NCBI GenBank assembly: GCA_050693875.1
Contig: JBOGWP010000059.1
Location: 1 to 22,590, forward strand
Reading direction: 5' to 3'
DNA: 22,590 nucleotides
Source of the DNA: JBOGWP01 sp050693875
GTDB lineage: Bacteria; Actinomycetota; CADDZG01; JAHWKV01; JBOGWP01
The notes under the pieces are model-generated. The model made no database searches. It was not told where the DNA came from and worked only from the letters and a program-made list of their open reading frames with translations. The translations under genes were made by a program, and so were the position numbers. Shown here piece by piece: positions 1 through 7,776 of the stretch (within the stretch, counting starts at the first letter, position 1; each line of letters begins with the position of its first letter).

Positions 1-149
1 GCCGTACTTGATGCGCCACCGATAGAACGTCTGCTCCGAGATCTGCAGCCGCTTGCACACCTGCGGGATCGTCGCCCCCTGGCCCTGCAGCTTCTCCGCC
101 TCGCGCAACTTGGCGACGATCTGCTCCACCGAGAACCGCTACCGGGCAT
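1..149 (-). pseudogene. IS3-family transposase OrfA, N-terminal part with disrupted start
   Basis: The minus-strand translation reads FSVEQIVAKLREAE, then a helix-turn-helix stretch (PQVCKRLQISEQTFYRWR) typical of IS3-family OrfA, the DNA-binding half of the transposase. The gene runs off the left edge. Homologous OrfA proteins normally start with a short MPRKR-like sequence directly before FSVEQ. Here an ATG is present at 149, but it is one base out of phase with the HTH frame, and an in-frame TAG sits two codons before FSVEQ. The nearest in-frame alternative start is GTG at 129. A one-base deletion at about 138-147 is the simplest explanation, so OrfA is probably inactive unless this is a sequence error. 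Confidence 0.7.
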
Positions 150-221
150 CAACCACCTCCATGAGCGCTAACAACACGAGCACTCACACAAGAAGTGGAC
201 CGAACCACGGGGGGCCCTTCA
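1..221 (-). mobile_element. End of an IS3-family (IS407-like) insertion sequence, cut by window start
   Basis: The minus strand carries the beginning of an IS3-family OrfA, preceded by a noncoding stretch resembling an IS407-group terminus. On the minus strand this stretch starts near 221 with TGAAGGGCCCCCC and continues to CGGTCCACTTC. Ends of the style TGA(A)...GGCCCCC...CGGTCCACTT are known for this group. The exact terminal repeat and target duplication cannot be confirmed because the other end lies outside the window. The element borders the defence cassette on its left. The family call is fairly secure from the protein; the boundary at 221 is inferred. Confidence 0.55.
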
Positions 222-282
222 CCGCCAGAACCGTCGTCGGCTTGTCTCCTTGCCGGTACCCGGCAATCAGATGTTCTCCCGC

Positions 283-318
283 AACTCTTGCTTATCAAGT
301 GGCAAGTCTTGTCTAAAG
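283..318 (+). promoter_or_regulatory. Putative promoter/operator of the AbiE-like pair with CTTG/CAAG repeats
   Basis: This AT-richer patch lies 35 bases before the AbiEi-like start. It contains four 4-bp half-sites: CTTG 287-290, CAAG 296-299, CAAG 303-306 and CTTG 308-311. They also form CTTGC-N10-GCAAG. A possible -35 TTGCTT (288-293) and -10 TCTAAA (312-317) are separated by 18 bp, with the repeats filling the spacer. AbiEi-type antitoxins are known to autorepress by binding inverted repeats in their own promoters, so an operator role is plausible. A strong ribosome-binding site, AAGGAGG, follows at 342-348. Confidence 0.4.
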
Positions 319-352
319 TGGTAGGGTTGCCGGGCCAAGGCAAGGAGGCAAG

Positions 353-1468
353 ATGGAGCAAACGATGACGGAGCGAGAGCTTCTCGACGCGGCCATCGAG
401 GCTCTCACGCGGCGCTTGCCTTCCACCTGGACTGTGGAGAAGGAGCCGAGCGCCGGCGATCCGGACGCTGCCGACCTGATCATCAAGTCGCCCAACACCG
501 GCTCCCAGACCCTTGTCTTCGTCGAGGTGAAGGCGGATGTCTCCCCCCGCGACATTGAGGCGCTCATAGGCGGCCCGTGGCGACGGTGGCGGCGGCAGAT
601 GGGCAACCAGCCCATCCTGCTAGTCGCCCCGTACATCGGCCCGCGGGTCAGGGAGCTGCTGACCGAGGAGAACATCAGCTACGTCGACCTGACCGGCAAC
701 ACCCGGATCAGCCTCGACTACCCCGGCGTCTACATCGAGACGGAAGGGTCCCGTCAGGATCCACGTTCCGCCAAGCCGCGGTCGGCCGTCCGCGGGGCCA
801 AGGCGGGCGCCGTCGTCCGCGTCCTCGTTGACGCTGTCCCGCCGTACACGGGCGCAGACATCGCCAGGGCGGCCAACGTCAACGAGGGATACCTCTCGCG
901 GATCTTCGACACCCTGGTCGACGAGGGGCTCATAGATCGAGAGCGGACGGGCGTGACCCGGGTCGACTGGCCGGCGATGCTCCAGCGGCGCGCGAGGGCG
1001 CTCGACCTGTTCCGTCCTGTGGGCACCTATCGCTACGTCGCGCGACAAGGAACCTCGGCGCTCGTCGACCGCTTGCGCAGTCGACCGCCCTCGGGCCGTC
1101 GGCCGCCGACGGTCACCGGCTCCTTCGCCGCTGCCAGGATCGCCCCCGTCGCGGCGCCAGCGTTGCTCGTCGTGTACACGATGGATCCGCGCGCGCTGGC
1201 GGACGAGTTGGAACTGCTGCCGACCGACGCGGGCGCCGACACGGTGCTCATTCGTCCTGAGAACGACGTCGCCTTTGCACGCGCGGCGCGGGACGGCGGG
1301 ATGGCCTGGGCAGCCCCGAGCCAGGTCGCCATCGACTGCCTTGCGGGCAGCGGCCGAATGCCATCCGAGGGCGAGGCGCTCATCGCCTGGATGCGGGAGA
1401 ACGAGAGCGAGTGGCGGTACCCGTCCATCCAGGCCCTGCTCGACGACTCCTCGACCGAGGAGGGCTGA
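353..1468 (+). CDS. AbiEi-like protein: PD-(D/E)XK-like nuclease domain fused to winged helix
   Basis: This 371-aa protein has three visible parts. Residues about 1-135 look like a PD-(D/E)XK nuclease fold, with D41 in a beta strand, then the E58-V-K60 pair (LVFVEVKA) and a following LLVAPYI...YVDLTGN segment. Residues about 148-205 form a winged helix (TGADIARAANVNEGYLSRIFDTLVDEGLI). The C-terminal part (TGSFAAARIAPVAAPALLVVY) resembles proteins annotated as AbiEi-family type IV antitoxins. The start at 353 is supported by AAGGAGG four bases upstream; ATG 365 is an alternative. The stop lies 3 nt before the nucleotidyltransferase gene, so the two are cotranscribed. The role is inferred as antitoxin/regulator of the pair; whether the nuclease motif is active is unknown. 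Confidence 0.75.
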   Translation: MEQTMTERELLDAAIEALTRRLPSTWTVEKEPSAGDPDAADLIIKSPNTGSQTLVFVEVKADVSPRDIEALIGGPWRRWRRQMGNQPILLVAPYIGPRVRELLTEENISYVDLTGNTRISLDYPGVYIETEGSRQDPRSAKPRSAVRGAKAGAVVRVLVDAVPPYTGADIARAANVNEGYLSRIFDTLVDEGLIDRERTGVTRVDWPAMLQRRARALDLFRPVGTYRYVARQGTSALVDRLRSRPPSGRRPPTVTGSFAAARIAPVAAPALLVVYTMDPRALADELELLPTDAGADTVLIRPENDVAFARAARDGGMAWAAPSQVAIDCLAGSGRMPSEGEALIAWMRENESEWRYPSIQALLDDSSTEEG

Positions 1469-1471
1469 CGC

Positions 1472-2313
1472 ATGCCCGACCTTGCCTCTGAGTACGTCGC
1501 TGCCCGGACGGTGCTCCTCGACGCGCTCGAGGCCCTCGGCTCCCAGCGCGAGGCGATCATCGTCGTTGGCGCCCAGGCGGTGTATCTGCGGACAGGAGAC
1601 GCTGGCATCACGGGTGTTGCCCCGTACACGACCGACGCCGACCTGGCGCTGGCGCCGGCCCGGCTCGCCGACGAGCCTCACATCGAGACGCTCTTGGGTG
1701 AGGCCGACTTCGAGCAGAAGGGTGACCCCGGCGTCTGGTGGAAGACAGTCGCCATCGCAGGCGAGCCGACCGATGTCGAGGTCGACATCATGGTCCCTGA
1801 GCGCTATGCGCCTGCCGGTGGGCGCCGGAGCGTTCGCCTCCCGCCCCACGACAAGATGATCGCGCGCAAGGCGATCGGGCTCGAAGGCTCAATGGTCGAC
1901 CACGACCTGATCGAAATCGCCGCCCTCGCCGACTCCGATCCTCGCCGCTTCACAGTTCGTGTTGCCGGGCCCGCCGCGCTGATCGTCGCGAAGGTTCACA
2001 AGCTGCGTGACCGGCTGGCCGAGGGCAATGCCGACCGCATCGCCGACAAGGACGCTGCCGATGTGTATCGACTCATGCTCACCGTCCCTGTGAGCGAGGT
2101 CCTTCTCCGGTTGCGCCGATGCTCGCCGACGAGACGGCAGGGTCGGTGTGCCGGGATGCCTTTGACCTGCTGGTGCAGCTCTTCGGCGCCCGCGGCGCCG
2201 AAGGTGTTCGCATGGCTATCGACGCGCTGCGCGTCGCAGTGCCGCCCGAGCGCGTGGCCGACGTGTGCGTCGGCTTCGTCCGAGAGGCGAGGGGGACGTT
2301 GGATGGCGGCTGA
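1472..2313 (+). pseudogene. AbiEii-like nucleotidyltransferase, frameshifted near its C-terminus
   Basis: The N-terminal 200 residues show a DNA-polymerase-beta-type nucleotidyltransferase: VGAQAVYLRTG, then TTDADLAL (D55, D57) and a third acidic residue D105 in VEVDIMVP. KMIARKA and LIVAKVHKLRDR...KDAADVYRL follow, as in AbiEii/AbiGii toxins, which transfer nucleotides to tRNA or other targets. After about 2100 the frame turns into low-quality R/C/S-rich sequence and would run to 2377. A continuation resembling a natural C-terminus (MLADETAGSVCRDAFDLLVQLFGARG) is found one frame away and stops at 2313. One base is missing just before 2119. The catalytic core is intact; only the C-terminal 65 residues are affected. 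Confidence 0.75.
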
Positions 2314-2403
2314 GCCTTTTGCGAGCTCGTTCGACGCCCCGATGGTTACTGGGGGAACGCTTGTTCGACATCCGTAGACTTGGGCAGGCAGGAGCCCGAT
2401 GCC

Positions 2404-5400
2404 ATGCCGGACGACACTGACGAGACACGCATCACCGCAAGCCCATACTCCACGGGAGGAGGCGGCACGCGCCTTGAGCACCGCCTTGGGACGGTGTTCC
2501 TGGTTCGTCTCCTCACTGCCGGGCCTGTCCTCGAGCTGAGCGAGCGAGCGCCGGACCGCGTCGCGTTCCAACAGGCCCCGGCGACAAGCGTGGATGACCT
2601 CGTCGCCACGGCATCCGGCGTGGGCGGAACTTCCGTTCGGCTTGAGATCGGCGTTCGCCGATCGCCGAAGTTCATCAGGAGCAACAAGAAGACCAACGAG
2701 CTGGTTGCGGCGCTCGTTCGATCGGATCTCAACGCCGAGCGCAACTCCGAGCCCCTCGTAGAACGCCGCCCTGCGGTCGCCGTCTCAGGCCAGCAAACGC
2801 ACGCACAGGAGATCGCCGAGCTCGCGGTTGTCGCTCGAGGTCAGTCGACGGCCGAAGAATTCGTCGAACTCATTCGCACGCCGAGGCAGTTCGCGACCCG
2901 AGGTCGGCTCGACCACCTCATCGACATGGTCGCCACTGCCCTCGTCGAGATCTCCGACGAGGACGCAGGAACTCCCGAGCACCGTTGCTGGAGCCTGCTC
3001 CGCCGGCTCTGGATCATGCAGGTCGACCTGGAGGCCGGTCACGAGGACGACTGGACGCGCCTCGTAGGCGACCTGAAGCCTGTGGCGCTCGAGCCATCGG
3101 ACGACGCAGCAGTCGCTCTTCGCGACCGGCTCGAGCAGCTCTCAGCCGAACTAGCGCGAAACGCCGGCGTGGTCGACGCCGCGTCGCTGCGTCGGCAGCT
3201 CCACGGCCACATCCGTCCGGACGCACACGTACCGCCGGCCGGCTGGACGCGACTTCTCGCACTTGACGAGCAGGCCCGCTTCGCAGTGGCGCGCTCGCTC
3301 ATCGGTGGCGGATCGACGTCGTTGACGTTGTCGCGTCGCGCGATCCGCGAGGAGCTCGGAACTGCGATGACCGTCGACGGCGATCTCATCGTCAAGGGCG
3401 ACTCTGGCGTCGGCAAGAGCGCTTTGGTTATGGATGCCATCGAACCGGGCGAGTTGGGTGAGAACCGTCAAGCGATTGCGCTCAACTTGCGGCACCTACC
3501 AGCCAGCCAGCTCGAACTGCTCGCACTGCTCTCCACCCCAATCGACGAGCTCTTCTCGGAGCTGAGCGCTCCCGACCGCCTCCTCGTGATCGACTCGGCG
3601 GAGGCTGCTGCCGAAGACCATGGGGAGGTCTTCTCCTACCTGCTTCGCAGCGCGCGGGACGCGGGCCTCAAGGTCATCGCGATAGCCGCGACCGAGGGTG
3701 CCGGCACCGCCACCCAGTTGATGACATCCGGCCCCGCGAATACGTGGTTCCAGGGTTCGACGACGAAGAGCTCGCGACCGCGGTCGCGCACCTTCCGGTC
3801 CCTCAGCGACTCGTCGACAACCCGCGCGCTCGTGAGCTCCCGCCGGCCGATCGTCATCGAGCTGTTCGCGCGAGCCGACGACCCCGGCTTGCCCCTCAGC
3901 GAGGCGCAGGCGCTCGACCACATTTGGCATCACCTCGTGCGAAATGGCGACCGACACGACATGGGAGCGCCCGACGCCCGCGAGCAGGTCATGCTGCGAC
4001 TGGCGGCTCACGCCGTGCGCAAAGGCGATGTCGACGACCTCTTGGCACGGCTCGACCACGTCGCCGTCGACGGACTCCGACGGAGCGGCCTGCTCCTCCC
4101 AGCCAGCCGCCTGCCATGGGAGCGCGTACCTGCGTTCAAGCATGACCTTCTGCGCGCCTACTCAGTCGCGCGGTTGCTCCTCGCAGAGCGCGATCCCGCA
4201 GCTGCCCTGACCACGATCGGCGCGCCTCGGTGGACTCTGGCGTCGGCTCGCCTCGCTTGCGAGATCGTGCTCTCCGCGCCCGACGAGGCTGCGCATCCCC
4301 GAGTCGGCCGATTCGCCCGTCTCCAAACCGGCTTTGATGCGATCGCCGATGCTGGCGGGGGCGAACGATGGTCCGACGTCCCGACCGAAGCGCTCTTGGC
4401 GGTACCGGACTCTGCCGAACTGCTCAAGGATGCGTGGCCGGGGCTCCTCGACAACAAGGCCCAAGGCCTCGCGCGCTTGATTCGCGTCCTGTACGGGCGG
4501 CACCAGCGCACAGGGATACTCGATCCGATCATCGCCGAGCCGGTGATCTCCCAACTGCTCGACGTCGGCACGCCACGGACACTGGCCGATGAAGTCGCTG
4601 AGCTGATTCGCGACTGGCTGCGAGCGCACATGCTGCACGGCACCCCCGCCGGGCAGACGACACGAATCCAGTTGCGCGACGCCATCCTCGCCCGGTGCGC
4701 CGAGAACGAGCGTTTGCTCGACGAACAAGAAGCCGCCCGACAAGCCGAACTTGCTGCACGAACGCCAGAGGAGATCGCAGCTGACGAAGAACGACGCAAG
4801 AAGTTCGCTGCTATCAGCACTGTCTCGATGTCGCGGCGACGCCGTCGACGGCCCGAGCCGACGCGACATCGTCCATACCAGTGGATCCATGACGCTCAAG
4901 TGGAGCATCTCGCCCTTCTCGGACCGGACCTCGCGCCGGGAGGCGAGGCGATCCTGCGACGTATCGCCGAGGATGAGCCGCACTCACTCGATCACGCAGT
5001 CGAGCCGATCTTCGCCGGGCACAGCCTTGCTGCCTACGACCCGAAGCTCCTCAACGACCTCGCGGCCGCGTACTACATCGAGGACGAAGACGAAGACGAA
5101 GACGAAGACGATGACGATGACGGGTTCGGATTGTCCGGCGGGCTCCACGACGACGGCATCCGCCATCACCGATTCGGAGGACTCGGGTCAGCACTGGCGT
5201 CCTTCACGCATGGTCCATTCCTGGCGATGTTCCGAGCCGACTACCGCGGGGGTGTGGCATTCCTGAACCGGATGCTCGACCACGCGGCTCGTTACCGCGT
5301 TCGCATCCTCTCGAACCTCCGCTACGGATACCCAGCCGAGGAAGATCGCCCCGACAGGAAGCACGTTCTCTCGGTTGCCGGAGGCCCGCGCGAATACATC

Positions 5401-7533
5401 GGCGATAGCCACGTCTGGCTCTGGTATCGCGGCACGGGTGTGGGCCCCTACCCCTGCATGAGCGCGTTGCAGGCGCTGGAGTTCGTGACCGAGGAGTACA
5501 TCCGCGCAGGTGTTCCACCCCACGTCTTGACGAGGATCATGCTCGAAGACGCGCACAGCCTCGCGATGCCGGCGCTCGCACTTGGCGTATTGGTCCGGCA
5601 CCTGGAAGTCGCCGGGGATGCCATCGACCCATACCTCGTCGAACCGACCGTGTGGGAACTGGAGTTCTCACGAGCGATCCACGACCAGACGCGCGGTGGA
5701 CCGCCCGCATCGGAGCTCGCGAACGTCGAGCGCCGCGGATGGACTCTCCGCGAAGTCGGCATGATGCTGACACTTCGCGCGGAAGGCGATCGCATCACGC
5801 GTCTTAAGGCGCTTGGCGAAAAGCTGCTGGCCAACGCTCGCGCCGAGGTGGGTGACGACTCGTCAGCCGGTGCACGTGAGCACCTCGCAGCGGTTCGAAC
5901 CTGGGCCGCGTCGCTCGACCGCGCCGCGTACGAGGTGCGACAAGAGGACGACCGCCTTCTGATCCAGCAAGCGGTTGATCCCGAAGTAGAGCAAGTGCTC
6001 GGAGAGACCAACGCCGATCTCCGCCGGACAAACGATGCCGTCGGACTAACGGTTCGACACGCGCACGTGCGAGACAACGGTGGTCGAGCCCCCGACATCG
6101 GCACCGAAGCGCTCGTCGCCGACCTTGCCCTCGCGAGACAGCTGTTGGACGACCCTCCTCAGTCCGTGGGGTTCTCGGCGGACGGACCAGTCGCAGCCGC
6201 GGCCTCCGCCGTCGAACTGCACCTCAGCGGCCGGGCCATCGTGCCTGACGACGAGCTGGCCTGGAGCGCGACGGTTCTCCTGCAGGTGGCTGCAGGCATT
6301 GCTGAGCACGCGGACGATCTCTTCGATGACTCCTTCTTCAGCCAGGGAGCCGACCGGTCTGCGGCGCGGGCGCTGCCGTTCCTTCTGCTGCCTGACGCGC
6401 GTGACCTGCGAGAGGCCCTCGGCGTGCACGGGGCCGATGAGGTCGACGAACTCATTGAGCTCAGCCGTGCTCTCTCGGTGAGGGGAGTGAGTGAGGCGCG
6501 ACTTGCGTACGCCCGAGCGCTCGACGCGGTGTGGACCGCGCCTTGCGACGTCGCGCATCTACACGGCCGCTGCCACCACCGCATCGCCTTCGACCTCCTC
6601 ACGGAGTCCTTCTTGGAATCAGTCGTGGGACCTTGGGACTCCACAGCCCAGCGACGCTCGATCGTCAGGCTCGATCCGCCCGAGGCGAACTCGCTCGGCC
6701 CCATGAAAGGTGACGACATCTACGGTCGGAGGCTCACGCCCGCGCTGCGAGCGATGGGGGCCGCGGCCATCAGTTCTGCGTGCTGCCGGGACGACGCACA
6801 AGCAGCACTGCGCTCCCTCCTTGCTGCGCATCAACGGGCGATGCTGGCGTACGAGCACGGGTATCACCACAGTCAGAGCGACTCGCTCGTGGCGGCACGA
6901 GCAGCGCTGTGGCAGGCGATCGACGACCGCGATGACGTCGTGCTTGAGTACGTCCGGAACTACATCGACAACGCGCGCGTGCTGGCCGAAGCACTACAGG
7001 CCATCGCGGCGGCGGCGGAGGAGCGGGCGTACGCCGGCCAGCAGGCCCACCGGCTCTGGCCGAGGATTGTGGATCTGGTGCTCGAAGAGGCGGAGACGAA
7101 CTCGAAGGTCTTCACGGAGCGCACGTGGGGGGACTATGCCGAGGCAGCTCTGATCCCAAACCCGGCCGCCGAGTGGGGATACCTCACGATCGAATTGGCC
7201 GGACAGCCGTACCTCTGGCGTAACCCGCTCTCTTGGGCGCCCCAGGTGGACCGCTGGCTGGGAGCGATCGAGCGCACGCGCATGAGCATCGACCATCTCG
7301 TGATCGCGGTCCGGGAGCTCGATGTTGCCGATCAGATCGAACAAGGCCTCCGGTGGATCGAGCGAATCGTTGCCGAGAGCGGCAGCAACTGCGCCTCGAC
7401 CTTCACGCTGCCGGAGTGGCTCCACGAACGCCGTGCAGATCTCGTCACCGACGACCAGATCGCTCGCTGGCAGCGAGTCGTCGACCTACTGATCGTCGCC
7501 GGTGATAGCCGAGTCGCGGACCTCGCCGACTGA
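2404..7533 (+). CDS. Large STAND-like P-loop NTPase with nuclease-like N-terminal domain
   Basis: This protein of about 1709 aa starts at ATG 2404, with GGAG at 2391-2394; an in-frame TTG at 2380 would add 8 residues. Residues 20-90 (GGGGTRLEHRLGTVFLV...SVDDLV...VRLEIGVRRSPKF) resemble the DNA-cleavage domains at the N-terminus of large anti-phage NTPases. Walker A KGDSGVGKSA is at about 331-340 and Walker B RLLVIDS at about 393. A long mostly helical sensor-like region follows, interrupted by an acidic run at 893-906. The architecture fits STAND/Avs-like defence NTPases, but no named family can be assigned. Two opposite indels, near 3729 and 3840, leave about 37 residues after Walker B in the wrong frame; in the other frame they read VVPGFDDEELATAVAHLP, typical of the domain. 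The long open frame suggests the gene is or recently was functional. Confidence 0.75.
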   Translation: MPDDTDETRITASPYSTGGGGTRLEHRLGTVFLVRLLTAGPVLELSERAPDRVAFQQAPATSVDDLVATASGVGGTSVRLEIGVRRSPKFIRSNKKTNELVAALVRSDLNAERNSEPLVERRPAVAVSGQQTHAQEIAELAVVARGQSTAEEFVELIRTPRQFATRGRLDHLIDMVATALVEISDEDAGTPEHRCWSLLRRLWIMQVDLEAGHEDDWTRLVGDLKPVALEPSDDAAVALRDRLEQLSAELARNAGVVDAASLRRQLHGHIRPDAHVPPAGWTRLLALDEQARFAVARSLIGGGSTSLTLSRRAIREELGTAMTVDGDLIVKGDSGVGKSALVMDAIEPGELGENRQAIALNLRHLPASQLELLALLSTPIDELFSELSAPDRLLVIDSAEAAAEDHGEVFSYLLRSARDAGLKVIAIAATEGAGTATQLMTSGPANTWFQGSTTKSSRPRSRTFRSLSDSSTTRALVSSRRPIVIELFARADDPGLPLSEAQALDHIWHHLVRNGDRHDMGAPDAREQVMLRLAAHAVRKGDVDDLLARLDHVAVDGLRRSGLLLPASRLPWERVPAFKHDLLRAYSVARLLLAERDPAAALTTIGAPRWTLASARLACEIVLSAPDEAAHPRVGRFARLQTGFDAIADAGGGERWSDVPTEALLAVPDSAELLKDAWPGLLDNKAQGLARLIRVLYGRHQRTGILDPIIAEPVISQLLDVGTPRTLADEVAELIRDWLRAHMLHGTPAGQTTRIQLRDAILARCAENERLLDEQEAARQAELAARTPEEIAADEERRKKFAAISTVSMSRRRRRRPEPTRHRPYQWIHDAQVEHLALLGPDLAPGGEAILRRIAEDEPHSLDHAVEPIFAGHSLAAYDPKLLNDLAAAYYIEDEDEDEDEDDDDDGFGLSGGLHDDGIRHHRFGGLGSALASFTHGPFLAMFRADYRGGVAFLNRMLDHAARYRVRILSNLRYGYPAEEDRPDRKHVLSVAGGPREYIGDSHVWLWYRGTGVGPYPCMSALQALEFVTEEYIRAGVPPHVLTRIMLEDAHSLAMPALALGVLVRHLEVAGDAIDPYLVEPTVWELEFSRAIHDQTRGGPPASELANVERRGWTLREVGMMLTLRAEGDRITRLKALGEKLLANARAEVGDDSSAGAREHLAAVRTWAASLDRAAYEVRQEDDRLLIQQAVDPEVEQVLGETNADLRRTNDAVGLTVRHAHVRDNGGRAPDIGTEALVADLALARQLLDDPPQSVGFSADGPVAAAASAVELHLSGRAIVPDDELAWSATVLLQVAAGIAEHADDLFDDSFFSQGADRSAARALPFLLLPDARDLREALGVHGADEVDELIELSRALSVRGVSEARLAYARALDAVWTAPCDVAHLHGRCHHRIAFDLLTESFLESVVGPWDSTAQRRSIVRLDPPEANSLGPMKGDDIYGRRLTPALRAMGAAAISSACCRDDAQAALRSLLAAHQRAMLAYEHGYHHSQSDSLVAARAALWQAIDDRDDVVLEYVRNYIDNARVLAEALQAIAAAAEERAYAGQQAHRLWPRIVDLVLEEAETNSKVFTERTWGDYAEAALIPNPAAEWGYLTIELAGQPYLWRNPLSWAPQVDRWLGAIERTRMSIDHLVIAVRELDVADQIEQGLRWIERIVAESGSNCASTFTLPEWLHERRADLVTDDQIARWQRVVDLLIVAGDSRVADLAD
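5080..5121 (+). repeat. GAAGAC/GATGAC tandem repeat encoding an acidic run
   Basis: Seven near-identical hexanucleotide units (GAGGAC, four GAAGAC, two GATGAC) encode 14 consecutive Glu/Asp residues, positions about 893-906 of the large NTPase. Unit length is a multiple of three, so slippage would change length without breaking the frame. The run separates a helical part from a region rich in Gly and His (GLSGGLHDDGIRHHRFGG) and may be a flexible linker. Confidence 0.85.
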
Positions 7534-7696
7534 GAGTTCGAGGATGTCGTCGAAGAAGCACTCGTAGCCGTACACGTTGGTGAGCACGCCCGTGGCAGCG
7601 TCGGCGACCCACTCGGGATCATCGAAGGCCGGATCGTCGGCTTCGACCCGTCACGGTGATGGAGAAGCGATAGGTCCGAGGAACGACGTCTGCCAT
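7486..7696 (-). pseudogene. Small hypothetical protein, convergent with the NTPase gene, frameshifted
   Basis: The minus strand encodes about 70 residues: MADVVPRTYRFSITVT, then, after removal of one G from the GGG run at 7647-7649, VEADDPAFDDPEWVADAATG, then VLTNVYGYECFFDDILEL and a tail ending at TAG 7486-7488. The composition (acidic, alternating hydrophobic) looks like a real small protein, and neither half-frame alone makes sense. Its last 48 bases overlap the 3' end of the NTPase gene tail-to-tail. It may be an accessory or regulatory partner; no family is recognised. Confidence 0.5.
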
Positions 7697-7776
7697 CCGT
7701 TGAGCATCGCTCGAGGGAGAGGCCGGAGGCGCTCCTTCGATACCGAATCCCAGCTCAAATGCGCAGGCCGGATGGC
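7697..7776. promoter_or_regulatory. Divergent intergenic region
   Basis: This 80-bp gap lies between the minus-strand small gene and the plus-strand zinc-ribbon gene. It must hold their start signals if both are expressed independently. I see no clear -35/-10 pair, repeat or strong ribosome-binding site. An alternative start (ATG 7759) for the plus-strand gene falls inside it. Confidence 0.3.

Noticed and set aside
620..1849. 409-aa minus-strand ORF opposite the AbiE-like pair
   Set aside because: It crosses two recognisable plus-strand genes and has no domain signature.
2095..2125. Programmed ribosomal frameshift in the AbiEii-like gene
   Set aside because: No slippery heptamer or following stem-loop is visible, and similar single-base breaks occur in unrelated genes of the window, so a plain indel is simpler.
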